Numbered from the stretch's first letter, positions 25,051 through 36,036 are shown. The stretch is DNA of 64,000 nt from Amyelois transitella (GCF_032362555.1 NC_083506.1:7301501-7365500); one strand, 5' to 3'. The notes: generated by a model from the sequence alone, not told the origin. A program made the numbers and translations.

Positions 25051-25978
25051 ATTTTTCCGATTGCCCAGGCCGAGCCGCTTACTCTATCTAGTAATATACA
25101 TACATAACAACATCATCATTTGCCACTCAATGTCTTACCACGAGGCAACAGCGGTTTATCTGGCCATGTTATATTAAGAGGCTCTATGATGTTGCCGTTT
25201 ATGATAACATCGTCCATGATAGTTATTGAACAAAACAAAGTTTCCAACAAATGAAGTTTGAACCACTTGAACTACTTGACATCTAATTTAATTCTTCTGA
25301 AAGCAATCGTATTATGATAATCGACAAAAAACTTCCTGTGAAAAATATTAATATGACTTGCCTCATCTGAATATTTCCTAATACTATCTTATTCGGACAA
25401 CAAGAGCGCTGTTACAGCTCGTCCCAATATCTGAAATCGTCTGAGAAGTTATCTGCCGTAATCTGGAGTTAGAAGTTGGATCAATGGAGCTCGGAGTATC
25501 AACTAGTTTCCGATTTCTAGGGCTATCGAAATACAAATATTATATTTCATTTCATCAATTCTCTACTACGAAGAAGAAATTTTAGTAACAAGATAAATTC
25601 CTTAACATACGAGTATGTCAATTGTAAAGATTGTATCGCAATTGTAAGTAGTTTACCTAAATTATTAGGTTCGACAAAATCATTAAAATTTAATCCTTCT
25701 GTTGTGAAAAAAATTTCATAAAATATAAATTAACATACATATTTAATACATAACTATTCTGGGAAATCATCACGGTTGTAAACAAACATAACTTATTTAA
25801 ATAGAATGAGAATGACTGCGAATAAAAATATCGTTTCGCCGCCATAAGCTTATTTTATAGTCCTCCCTTGGGTTGCAATTTCCTTAACAAATACATTTAC
25901 TCCATAGCCGGGTTATGAAAAAATAGAATTTTTGAATACTATATTTCCTCTATAATAGAACACAATACCAAAAATATT

Positions 25979-26033
25979 ACGGAATAAAATTATCGATTAT
26001 ATTATATGAATATAATCGATAATTTTATTCCGT
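25979..26033. repeat. Perfect 25-bp inverted repeat, 5-nt loop
   Basis: Left arm 25979-26003 and right arm 26009-26033 are exact reverse complements, starting ACGGAATAAAATTATCGATT, with loop ATATG. It lies directly before the short-element fragment at 26040. Such a long perfect arm in unconstrained DNA implies a recent origin. Confidence 0.85.
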
Positions 26034-26039
26034 ATATAT

Positions 26040-26163
26040 TATTTGAATCTCGGTTCTATCATTAAGCCAAATAGCTGAACGTGGCCATTCAGTCTTTTCA
26101 AGACTGTTGGCTCTGTCTACCCCGCAAGGGATATAGACGTGATCATATGTATGTATGTATGTA
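26040..26163 (+). mobile_element. Short RTE-derived element, 3' half
   Basis: Starts in the middle of the family consensus (ATTTGAATCTCGGTTCTATC) and runs through GGCCATTCAGTCTTTTCAAG and CTACCCCGCAAGGGATATAG to a (TATG)n tail. A full copy follows 40 bases later in the same orientation. Confidence 0.85.
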
Positions 26164-26203
26164 TTATATTATATACTCGTATCTACTCATTATATATTTT
26201 CCC

Positions 26204-26456
26204 GTGTGGTTCCCGGCACCAATACAAAAAAGAATAGGACTACTCCATCTCTTTCCTCACTCCATGTACGGATGTACTAAGGGATAGGCTACCAAACTTG
26301 GGTTTCTTTTTTAGGCGGTGGGCTAGCAACCTGTCACTATTTGAATCTCAATTCTATCATTAAGCCAAATAGCTGAACGTGGCCATTCAGTGTTTTCAAG
26401 ACTGTTGGCTCTGTCTACCCCGCAAGGGATATAGACGTGACCATATGTATGTATCT
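26204..26456 (+). mobile_element. Short RTE-derived element, near full length
   Basis: Begins CCGTGTGGTTCCCGGCACC and ends with ACCATATGTATGTAT. A small local change replaces the usual ATGGATGTCGTAAAAGGCGA block. The sequence GTATCTACTC occurs on both sides and may mark a duplicated target. Confidence 0.85.
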
Positions 26457-27274
26457 ACTCTTTAAAGATAAAATGACTATATCCTAGGGAATTCATAACC
26501 GGTATATACGCTTATTAAAGACTATGACTAAGATGCACTTATTTAGATTTTGCTTATTAGTTCTTGTAATTTTGCTCATTCTTTTAAAAGAAAAAAAATA
26601 TTTACAGGACTTTATTTCAACCAGAAAAATTAAAGGCTCATGGAAACTCAAATGTTACGTCGTTCCTTAGCATAAGGGTTGAAAAGTAATGATTTGAAAT
26701 ACAGCAACTCTTTACTATCTAGTCTTTGCACTTAACTCCCAACATCTCATCTTGCAAATCTTAGATGGAAAATTTTTCGATACAGAATATGAAAATATCT
26801 CAAGAAAGACGCGGTTCAATAACGTTCCAGTTTTCAAACGGAAAGCACACAATTAAAGTCGGAGTAGCGAACGAATATAGCAAAAGATGAATTTCATTTT
26901 CCAAAACTTGTACAATATAGCGGGATTCAATGGGACTTGATATTCAATGATACGCTCATTATGAGATGGTGCACTCAAGAAATTGAGCCGCAGACATAAA
27001 AAAGGAAATAGGAAGGGAAGCTCAACAGTTCATAAATAAACCGAATAAGGATAACATGATAAAAATATTGGAAAGCGGACCCAGGGGAAACGAATTAAAG
27101 AGGTATTGGATGCACCTCTTTTGAGACAAGAATAATATTTTCAAGATTCAATTAAACGGCTGCATACATTAAGAATAATAAATAAGATAAGAAGAATAAG
27201 AAAACTTAATTTGTGTATATTTTACAATATTAATTTGAAAATAAGCCCTAAGGTTTTTAAACTGATCATTCACA
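26457..27274. other. AT-rich spacer
   Basis: Nothing recognised: no exon-like frame, RNA or repeat family. Confidence 0.4.
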
Positions 27275-27286
27275 CTCGATTTTAAT

Positions 27287-27543
27287 ACATACATATAATC
27301 ACATCTATATCCCTTGCGGGGTAGACAGAGCTAACAGTCTTGTAAAGACTGATAGGCCACATTCAGCTATTTGGCTTTAAGATAGAATTGAGATTCAAAT
27401 ATGTAGTGACGGGTTGCTAGCCCATCGACTTAAAGAAGAATCCCAAGTTAATAAGCCTACTCCTTAGACGCCTTTTACGACATCCATGGGAGAGTGATGG
27501 AGTGGACCTATTCTTTTTTCTATTGGTGGCGGGAACCACACGG
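27287..27543 (-). mobile_element. Short RTE-derived element with 12-bp TSD
   Basis: A near-complete minus copy: CATACATATAATC, CCCTTGCGGGGTAGACAGAG, GGTTGCTAGCCCATCG, TTTTACGACATCCATGGG, ending GCGGGAACCACACGG. It is bounded by the exact direct repeat CTCGATTTTAAT (27275-27286 and 27544-27555), a target-site duplication that fixes both ends of the family consensus and shows it moved as one unit. Confidence 0.92.
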
Positions 27544-27848
27544 CTCGATTTTAATGGATATACTATTGTAGTAATTAAAATTATGAAACGTTTAATTAAC
27601 AAATTAGCATAGAATTTCAAATAAAATTAAAACAAGTCATACTTCTTGAAAATATTTTACTAGATATATTCGTAGAATTCTAAAGCAATCTTGATAACGA
27701 ATGATATGACTTATTCATGTTATCGAAGGTAGACGCAATAAGTTCGCGTTTTCTGATCTCCGTATAATAAACGAGTTGAAACAATAACGAAGCGGGTCTT
27801 CGTCTAATAATAACATTTGAACTTTCACCAAATTAATTTCTCTTTCGA

Positions 27849-27854
27849 TTTATT
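27849..27854 (-). promoter_or_regulatory. AATAAA polyadenylation signal, CFAP161-B
   Basis: A canonical hexamer on the minus strand 79 bases after the stop codon at 27933, the expected place for 3'-end cleavage of this gene. Confidence 0.6.
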
Positions 27855-27932
27855 AATGAATGGAGTTATCGGTAATTGTATAAGCTATAGCAAAAGTCGT
27901 ATAATTTAAACCAAAATAAATGGAAATTATAA

Positions 27933-30688
27933 TTAACTTTCAGGTATTGGGATGTAAATTTGCCAAATATTATTCGGCAGTTCCCTTCCGTAAACATCCA
28001 AACACGTCTTCATCAAAAGTGTGCAAATCTGGAAAATATTGTAGTATAGTAAGTATGAAATGTACCGATAAAAAAAATACTAGCTTAAACCAAATTGTAA
28101 ATTAACAGAATAAACTACTATTTCTGTGATTTCGTAGGAACTGCTAAAGGAAAAAATAATATATTTATTAATTGTTGTTTGCCTCTTACGTTTGCTTGTT
28201 TTGGTGCAAAGAATGGCAGCCTGCCATCTTTACACCAGAAACGCCTTTGTAATTTAAACAGAACTGAATTGAAATCAAAAAAAAATCAATTTTAATTAAA
28301 TCAATAAAATGCAAAACATATTTACTTTTCCATAGAATCCCATTGCCCAGCAACCAACATTTATTCCTAAATTAACATTCGTCGCACAATGATTTATCAC
28401 GACGTCTGTGTTAACCTGAAAATAAAGAGGGCCCGTTAATTAAATTCTACAAACACGAATTTAATGCGTGATCTTTACGAATTTTGCCGTTTCCGTGCCG
28501 GCAGACAGCTTTGTATTATATAATTACGAAGATAATTTGTTTTCATCTCAACATCAAAGACGTGAGCAATAAAGTACGTACCTACGAAAATTCATTTGAA
28601 ACAGAACGAAGGTTAGTAGATATATTTTATGGAGGCGCATAGCGCGAGAGTGATACTTATGTTTTAAGTGACAATGATTGTTGAAACCTAAGCCACTGAC
28701 CTACATTTTAATGATTGGCCGTAACGAATTATTTCATATTGTGTAGGTATTATTAGGTAATGGGCTAGCAATCTGTTGCTATCAAAGTTTGTTATTTCCT
28801 TTTCTTAATTTACTTTAACTGTGAATGAGACCAGTCATATACTGTACCACCACGGGACAACTCAATAGGACTGAGTGGGATAGATAGAAAAATTAGTTTT
28901 CTCACCTGGACAGGATTGCCCTCCTGCTCGAAGCGTGTGATGTTGGGCGACTGGCAGGGCAATATCCTCCAGCGAGTGTTAGACACGTAATGTTTGCTGA
29001 GGTACAGCGGGTATATGCCGCAGAGACCAGGGATCGGGTTTGGGTCATACCTCACGTACAAAGGCTGAAGTAATATGAGTTTACTAAATAGTTGTTAATT
29101 GGGATAGTGTTTAAAAATGGGAATAACTTACTAACTCTTTACTGTAAGAGTTTCTCATTAACTATAAGTCAGTCAATCACAGCCAACTAGTCGAATATAA
29201 ATACTTTCTCTATCTCCTTACATACATTTATAAAATCACGCATTGTTATATTAAATTATTAGAGGAATAGTTAAAGTTCATATTAAAAATTAAGTTTAAA
29301 AGCTCACGGAATAGAGAATATGCTGAAGTAAAATTGAAATATTACCTACAACGAAATCAATAGATATCGACAGACACGTTCCGCACTGAAGGTATTGACG
29401 TGAACGGGATTCAAATTCAGATACCAGGAAACTGTATTATTTATTACTCACTTACAAATATCTATTTCAATAATGGTTGCTAGTAAGATTTGTTCGAGTT
29501 GTTATTCGAAACGTTTCGTTAACTTGTGGATAATAATAAATTAGAACTTTAAATTTGTTTAAAACAAAGTCTTTATCTTTTAGTGAACTGTATGATACTC
29601 GTGTCTTATTAAACTTTAAGTCTTTTTTGAAAAGCAAGTAAGGTAAATAATCTTTGACTGGGTTGATGTAAGGTGGACAGTCGACCAGCAAAGCTTTTTT
29701 ATAAAACACGATATTTACTAATTTATTTAATGTAAAACCTAATCCAACAGTTACGAATGTGATCGCCAATAATTAGACAACAGATTAATAATAGCTTTGA
29801 TCATCTATACGACCCTTACCTCTTTATTCAGAGACGAAGATAAGGTTAGCAAAAACTCTTGATTGTATTTCAAGGGCTCGCCATCGCGTTTACAATAATC
29901 AGCGCTAGTGATGACGAATGTACTTTTCTCAGCAGGTGTTAGGGCTGACAGACCCACCACTGAACATCCATCCTCCAGCTCTTGGGAGTAAGTTATGTCA
30001 TTTGAAGAAATACGACCACCAAGAAGAAGACCATTCTTGCCCTCGACTGGTGGGTCTGTGGCTAGGAATCAAAATTATACAATTTAATGGATAATATTGC
30101 TTATTTCAAACTTAAACAATGGAAATGAAATAAAATATGTATAATATTTTTATTATAACTTATATAGATGTTTCCTGCGACTTCGTCCGCCGTAAAACTA
30201 ATTCCGTATAACTAATAGTCTACTGACTAAAAAAACGCTTTATTTTTTTTAAATAAATAATTACCTAAACTTTTAGCAGTATCTTTCGGTCGGTCACTAA
30301 AAATTTTATTATTTTAATGGATAATTGGATATGGATAAATTTTATTAAAAATATTTTACCTGGCACGTGAGGAGCCAATAAACAGATCTTATCTCCAAAA
30401 GCAATAGTACTAGCTGACTGAGTCAACACTGTCGGCTTGTTCAGATTCTCAGACATCTTGCGATACCGCGCCAACATCAAATCCCCCTTTTTCATTTGTT
30501 CCAGAAACTTGTTAAGCTTATACTGAAATATTTACATAGAAGCTAAAGAAAACTAGTTAGCAACAAGCAATAACTCTCTTCCGGTTAACCATTACGCTCA
30601 CCTCTTCTAATTTACTGGCTTCGTACCAGTTCCCGAGGAGCACCCGGTTACAGTATACAATACCCTTATCTTCCTCCTTCTTTTGCAT
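27933..30688 (-). CDS. CFAP161: CFAP161-like ciliary protein, paralogue B (6 exons)
   Basis: Predicted role: a cilia- and flagella-associated protein of the axonemal microtubule interior, known in the family from motile cilia and sperm tails. Coding exons (minus): 30602-30688, 30360-30522, 29820-30061, 28906-29064, 28326-28415, 27933-28028; phases fit exactly and give 278 residues (human protein about 300). Family signatures: CNRVLLGNWYEA near the N-terminus, ITSADYC-RDGEPLKYNQEF in exon 3, LYVRYDPNPIPG opening exon 4 and the TCLDVYGRELPNNIWQI end. ATG at 30688 gives the only start ahead of the LLGNW motif. It lies 919 bp downstream of paralogue A in the same orientation and is strongly diverged from it, but exons 4 and 5 have the same sizes as A's exons 6 and 7. 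Two introns of A are absent here. Exons were joined by eye; the last exon is the least certain but matches the family end well. Confidence 0.85.
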
Positions 30689-30692
30689 TTTT

Positions 30693-31556
30693 CTTGCTAG
30701 TGTTCTTGTAGAAAGCTTTATATATTTGTGGATATATGTAAGAAAAGATGGTTGTTTTAAAAGAAATCAATTTTTTTTAATTTGTCAAGTGTCAATACTA
30801 ATGTAATAAAAAGATTTATTGTTTATGAAAAAAGGCCGTATTGTCTTCGTATTTCTATTTAGTATTTTTTTTAAAAATTACTTTATTTACAAAACACTTT
30901 AATTTTTCTAAGTGTTAATTACAACATAATACATAATAATATGTTGTATTATGTTGTACATGTATGTATGTAGGTATGTATGTTAATTACAAATTTATTT
31001 TTAATAAGTATACTTAAAATTTTCTATTGTCTAAGAACTACCTATTAATTGCCGCTGTCTCTTTCCGTCTATGCGACAACCTACGGAGGGTACAGCTTAG
31101 AGTATTATAATTAAAAAAAATAAAATGAAAATACGTTCAAATTCCCCACACCGTCGAATTCACAGACGTAAAAATACATGTTTCATAAATGTATTTTTAA
31201 GTTTGTGGTCGAATAGCGTGCCTCCTCCTTTTTTTTCCAATCGGTAAAAACATAACACTTCTTTCATTTTTACACGTGTGCTTTCCGAGAAGTAGATATT
31301 CGGGAAAAGAAACATTCGGGAAATGGACGTTCGAAGAAATGGACCAAAGGAACCGACTGGACATTCTGGTAATAAGACCTTACGTGCCGCGAGAGGTGGG
31401 AGGTAAGACTTTTCATTTTTTCAACGATCAAGTTTGAGGTTTTATGTACATGTTTTTTTCTTTCGAGAATAACCCATGTGATTCTGAGCTATTTTTTTTA
31501 ATTTTTCATACAAGCAGTTCAACATACAATAAAACAAAGAGAAAACAACACAGTAA
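30693..31556. other. Spacer between the two CFAP161 genes
   Basis: About 0.9 kb that must hold the promoter of paralogue B. It contains an AT-rich hairpin (arms 30921-30932 and 30946-30957) followed by a short TATG microsatellite near 30960-30982. No coding potential seen. Confidence 0.45.
30921..30957. repeat. 12-bp inverted repeat
   Basis: ACAACATAATAC (30921-30932) pairs exactly with GTATTATGTTGT (30946-30957) across a 13-base loop; a TATG run follows. Confidence 0.6.
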
Positions 31557-31562
31557 TTTATT
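31557..31562 (-). promoter_or_regulatory. AATAAA polyadenylation signal, CFAP161-A
   Basis: Minus-strand AATAAA 46 bases beyond the stop at 31608. A second AATAAA (31607-31612) overlaps the stop codon itself, so this downstream one is the likelier working signal. Confidence 0.5.
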
Positions 31563-31607
31563 ATTAAACAAATTTTTGCAACATATTACAGAATAATACA
31601 ATAATAT

Positions 31608-34600
31608 TTATTCCTGTTTCTTGGTCGCCACATCACTGACCAGAGTAAAAATGTTCTCCGCTGTGTACCTCTTGTGAATGTCGATATAGTTGCGACACGT
31701 CACTCCGCATTCCTGGGAAAAAGATAGTTGGATGTGTACCTACGCCTATGTAAGAATCTTCTGTCTGTCAGTAAGGCGCGTATTCTACTTGACTAATTTC
31801 GAAATCATATATGTATCATTACTCTTAATTAGGTAGGTACTGAATCATTTAGGCAAAACGCTAGAATAAATTCAAATGGAAATAATTAAATACGCCCTTG
31901 CAACGTTCACCGTGAATAGTACTCAAACATAAGCTCGTTATAAACATCATTCGAGGTTAGAGCGAATTAAAACTTACGGGACCAAAAAAAGTTTGCATCC
32001 AGCTCTGATTCATGACACACAGACTTTTGTCAGCAACACAATTTTTCACAATAAGCCGAGCACCGGTCTGTAACAGAAAGGAAATTCTCTAGAGAGATCA
32101 GGATATGAACGTGATTAACGCCACGAGGAAGAAAAAGTCACTGAAAGTTTTCTTACAAATTGTATCGAAAGCGGTAGTATGAGTGTAGCGGACTCGTAGC
32201 TGTCGTAGCGTTTCGTAGTCGCAAATAGAGTTTAGTGCACTCGCAGCGAAGAAGCATATCGTAAGGCATAATATAACTATACTCGTAGCTATCGTAGCAA
32301 TAGGGTAGTACACACATGCTACGACTCATACGAGTATTGCAAACTTATTTATAATATAATTATAAAAATATACAATAGATTGACTTATCTCTGGATTACA
32401 CCTCTGGATCGTCGATACAACTCTTTTTTAGAAAACACGCAATGATAAGTTAATATTTAATAACCTTTACTGGACTGCCTAATCCTTCGAGTCGATCGCC
32501 AGGCAGCAAAGGCATTGTAGTCCAGCGACAGTTACTGTCCTTGGCGGCACTCAGCCGGATCGGCATGCTGTCTGCCGGACCTGGGGTGGGATCCGGCGTG
32601 TACCTCACGTATAGTGGCGCTGCCTTGTGAAATAAAAAATATACATACATAAATCTTCTTCTTTTTTGGCGTTATTCCCAGTTACATCTCACGGATGCTC
32701 CCTTTGACTATGGTCCTTGATTTGACCGTCTGGCCTCTGCTACTTTTGCAAGGGATCCGGGAACCTAACTATATATGTATTTAATCATACTACTAAGTGT
32801 CCACACGTTTACATACATATATCACGTCTTTATTCCTTTCGGCATAGATAGATCCAAGAGTTCCTGGACTTAAAATCCACGTTTACCTAGATGACATATT
32901 GATGAAATTGAGATGACAATGACAGGTCGCTACCAGTTCGCACGAAAACTAATTTTTCGACAATAACTCTAATTTACAATAAAAGAAAAAGAACGTAATT
33001 CGTCCCTTCAATTAGATCGGTAATTAACTGTAAAGTAAAATGTAAATTACATGCTGTGAAAAGCTTTGGTCGATTACCCAACTTTTTTACTGTTCCTAAT
33101 GAAATATTACATACATCCGGATCACCATAGTTAACAGCTCGAAGCAAAAACTCATCACCGTAGTTCATTTTTTCTCCATGTATTGATTCCTCCTTTGTGC
33201 TGGAACAAAATAAGCATAGGAACCTAGTTCCGTTTCAATAAACCAATACATATTATAACAACTTTTGTCATTACTTTCGTAAAATAGAGAACCGCCTCTA
33301 ACCCATATTGACTTTAAAAAACGCTGAAATTAAGGACGTGGCACCTCAAAATTACAAACGTGTTTCGGCAACAAGGAGTGGTAATCGGCGAGAGGGTCAT
33401 GAGGCACCCATCGTTGATATTCTGCATGTAGTCCACCTGCCTAGCAGACACGAGGCTTGACAAGGCCAGCCCATACTGTGGGCTTCCACTAGCGGTGACC
33501 GATTTGGCTGTGGACGAAAAGAAGACTAAAGAAACTGATTGACATCAGACACTTTTCACTCTGTAACTTAAAAAGAATATTAGATATGTTTCTATAACTT
33601 ACGACCGCAATGAGTAGGTAGACTTGGAGCTAGTCCCGAACATTGTATTAGATACAATTAGATTTAAGAATATATAAGATACGAGGTACCACTTATTGAC
33701 GTATGTGACGTCAATAAGTGGTACCTTGTATCCAGGTTTGAAACTATTCTATTCTATTGATTTTTATGTTTACTCTCTTTATCATTTTGGTTGACGTCTG
33801 AGAAGGAGAGAGAGAATATAATACATGATTTCTCACGTTAGTAAATAGACCAGCTGAAGTGTGCACACACACACGCACAATTACGTCTCCATTCCTGGTG
33901 AAGGTGTATTTGCAGTTCTGTTAACTGATTGGACTCTACCTGTTTTAACTCAGGTCTATCAATACTATCCATACCTACTAATGTTATAAATACGAAAGTG
34001 AATTAATTTTTTGGTTGATTTCTACTGAAACAATCGTCTTGAATTTTTGCGTTTATATAATATTTAATTAAGAGTCTGAAAAAGGACAACGCATATACTT
34101 AAAATCCCGGTTAAAACTAAAAGTATAGCTCCCTTGGAATTTGCGAAAAACCTTTATTCTTCAATAGGTGGCGCTAAATTTGCGCGTGTACGTTGCGCTT
34201 AATTTACACGGGTGAAGTTGCGAGTAAAATCTAGTTTACAATTTTTGGAGAATATTATTGTTATTGAGTAATACCTGGCATATCTGATGCAACTAATTGA
34301 ACATTATATCCAAAAAGAACAAACATTCCGCTTATTTCAAGCGGTCTCTGTAAAATAAAATATATTGATTTAAATAAATATACATTTGGAAATGTTCAAG
34401 ATTAAATCATTCATAATATAAATTGCCGCCTATACAATCTTGCGCAATGTTGCAACTTTATTTTATTGTTAAGAAAATCTCCTTTGAATTGTGATTTTAC
34501 TTTAAAATTTGCTTCGCTGATTTAAAATTACATACATATACATAGATAATCATGTTTTTATCCCTTGCGAAGAAGACAGGGCCAACAATTTCGAAAAAAA

Positions 34601-35557
34601 TAATCCCATATACCTATATCAAGATAGAATAGTAAAATTACCCAATATCTACGTAAAACACTTACATTAAGCCATACAGCAAAGCGTGGCCCTTCACGTC
34701 TTTTCGAGACTGTCGGGTATGTCTACCCCGCAAGGGTTATAGAAGTGATTACATACAAACATACCTTTAGCAAAATATCTATTAAAAAACCAGTCAGTAT
34801 TATCATCCTCGCGTTAGTACTGGTGACTACCTTCTTGGGTTATTGTACACAAAACTAATAAAATACATTACATATATCCGTCCCCATAAGGGATTATTAC
34901 GGGCAGAAATAAATACTATGATTTCATAAGTAACTACGTTAGTACAAGGACACTTAAAAATTAAGTAAGGTAGGTACCTCTTTCAGGAGATTACTGAACA
35001 GCGTTCTTGATCTTTGTAAGAGTAACTCATGTCTATCACGCTTACGGAGAAATAATTTGAATTCATACTGCAAAAGATGATTGAATGATTAAGAAAATAG
35101 ATATAAATATATACAGAGTCGGTACTAAATTAATAAGTTATTATTATAAAAGTTACCATGCGGTTCCCGGCACCAATATAAAAAGAATATGGCCACTTCA
35201 TCTCCTTTAAGACTAAGAGATAGCATTATAAGCATAAAGTTGAGATACTTATTTTTGGTGATGGACAAGCAACATTTTACTATTAGACTCTCAATTCTAT
35301 CATTAAGCTTAACAGCTGAACGTGGCCTTTCAGTCTTTCAAGACTGCTGGCTCTGTCTACCCCGCAAGTGAAATAGACGTATAAAAATACCTATAATTTT
35401 CGTCCCTAGATGGACACTGAAATACAACAACTTTTTTTAGACAAAGGCCAGACCTCTTTATCTTAAATACAATTCTTATAAACAAATAGGTACCTACCTC
35501 ATTTTTCAATCGCTCTTCACTCCAATTACCTATTAGCACCAAATTATTGTAGGACAT
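31608..35557 (-). CDS. CFAP161: CFAP161 ciliary protein, paralogue A (8 exons)
   Basis: Predicted axonemal (microtubule inner) protein of motile cilia and sperm flagella, by family. Coding exons (minus): 35498-35557, 34978-35067, 34275-34347, 33345-33507, 33115-33199, 32465-32623, 31978-32067, 31608-31712; every junction is GT/AG, phases agree, total 274 residues. The start MSYNNLVLIGNWSEE matches the vertebrate N-terminus closely, followed by LRKRDRHELLLQRSR, CCRNTFVIL, the GDEFLLRAV block and LYVRYTPDPTPG. This copy is nearer to the vertebrate sequence than paralogue B, so it probably keeps the ancestral role. Introns carry short RTE-derived elements (35157-35381, about 34541-34766, 32816-32945) and a Helitron-like insert (33968-34236). 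AATAAA overlaps the TAA stop. Confidence 0.92.
32660..32765. repeat. Dispersed repeat fragment in CFAP161-A intron
   Basis: Contains CCCTTTGACTATGGTCCTTG and TTTTGCAAGGGATC, resembling the 60184-60250 segment inside ACSBG (CCTTTGACCATGATCCAGG, TTTGCAAGGGGAACC). Two similar intronic pieces suggest an unnamed repeat family. Confidence 0.4.
32816..32945 (-). mobile_element. Decayed short RTE-derived element
   Basis: ACATACATATATCACGTCTTT, then a damaged GGCATAGATAGATCCAAG block, GACAGGTCGCTACC and GTTCGCACGAAAACTA; follows the minus-strand order of the family with heavy substitution. Lies in the intron between exons 5 and 6 of CFAP161-A. Confidence 0.5.
33640..33765 (+). mobile_element. LINE 3' end with an internal inverted duplication
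   Basis: Same family as 20040-20241: TAGATTTAAG, GTGACGTCAATAAGTGGTACC, TTGTATCCAGGTTTGAAA and a short ATTCT tail. Unlike that copy, the segment 33678-33701 is an inverted copy (23 of 24) of 33709-33732, making a hairpin with a 7-base loop. Confidence 0.55.
33968..34236 (+). mobile_element. Helitron-like non-autonomous element
   Basis: Starts TCCATACCTACTAATG with TTATAAATACGAAAGTGAAT, contains CTGAAAAAGGACAACGCATA, TCCCGGTTAAAA, TTGGAATTTGCGAAAAACC, AATAGGTGGCGCTAAATTTG and ends GGGTGAAGTTGCGAGTAAAA with CTAGT. The TC start, CTAG-type end and lack of inverted ends fit a Helitron. It lies in intron 3 of CFAP161-A and encodes nothing. Confidence 0.65.
34541..34766. mobile_element. Two opposed short RTE-derived fragments
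   Basis: About 34541-34600 is a minus tail fragment (CATACATATACATAG, TTTATCCCTTGCGAAGAAGA) and about 34668-34766 a plus 3' fragment (CATTAAGCCATACAGC, GTCTACCCCGCAAGGGTTAT). Both are in intron 2 of CFAP161-A. Confidence 0.6.
35157..35381 (+). mobile_element. Short RTE-derived element, diverged copy
   Basis: Begins CATGCGGTTCCCGGCACC and runs to CTACCCCGCAAGTGAAATAG and ACGTA; the terminal TATG run is lost. Intron 1 of CFAP161-A. Confidence 0.8.
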
Positions 35558-35793
35558 CGTTATTTATGCAAAATAAATGCACAAAGAAGCATAAAAAATT
35601 AATTATTTAGACATAACTCATCATATCAAAATTACATTCATCAAAGTTCACCATCATTTTTTTTATTCGAGTCAAAGATTTGAGTTGGTAAATTAAAAAA
35701 CCATAATAAAATTGTGACGTTTGAAATTTAACACCACTTGCTCAAAGAGGCTAATTTATAATGTTTCAAACGATCTATCGATTAAGAAGGTAG

Positions 35794-35889
35794 TATTATT
35801 AATTTGTAGAGGTAGTCTCTGCCTACCCCTCCGGGAAAGAGGCGTGATTTTATGTATGTATGTATGTATGTATGTATTATTAATTTGTA
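35794..35889 (+). mobile_element. Severely truncated RTE insertion with 15-bp TSD
   Basis: Only the last about 65 bases of the RTE (35809-35873: GAGGTAGTCTCTGCCTACCC to the TATG tail) are inserted, identical or nearly so to 7513-7570. Both sides carry the exact repeat TATTATTAATTTGTA (35794-35808 and 35875-35889). This is a textbook 5'-truncated, target-primed insertion and, from its identity, a recent one. Confidence 0.92.
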
Positions 35890-35995
35890 AGGATACGTGG
35901 ATAAGTGTTTTCACGCTTTCACGCAAAATCTACTTGGGATATTTTATGAAATTTGATATAGGTACGGATAAAAGATAACCTGCAATAAAATTATA

Positions 35996-36036
35996 CAAAG
36001 AAAGAAAAATCTTTATTTGGCGCAAAGGTAACATTA
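35996..36036 (-). repeat. Inverted LINE-type 3' tail (left copy)
   Basis: Reverse complement of AATGTTACCTTTGCGCC, AATAAAGATTTTTCTTTC; nearly matches the plus copy at 36860-36908. Either the 3' ends of two opposed LINE insertions or the ends of one element. Confidence 0.5.

Noticed and set aside
29467-29769. 100-codon minus-strand frame between CFAP161-B exons
   Set aside because: It lies wholly in the intron between exons 3 and 4, is AT-driven in composition and has no family resemblance.
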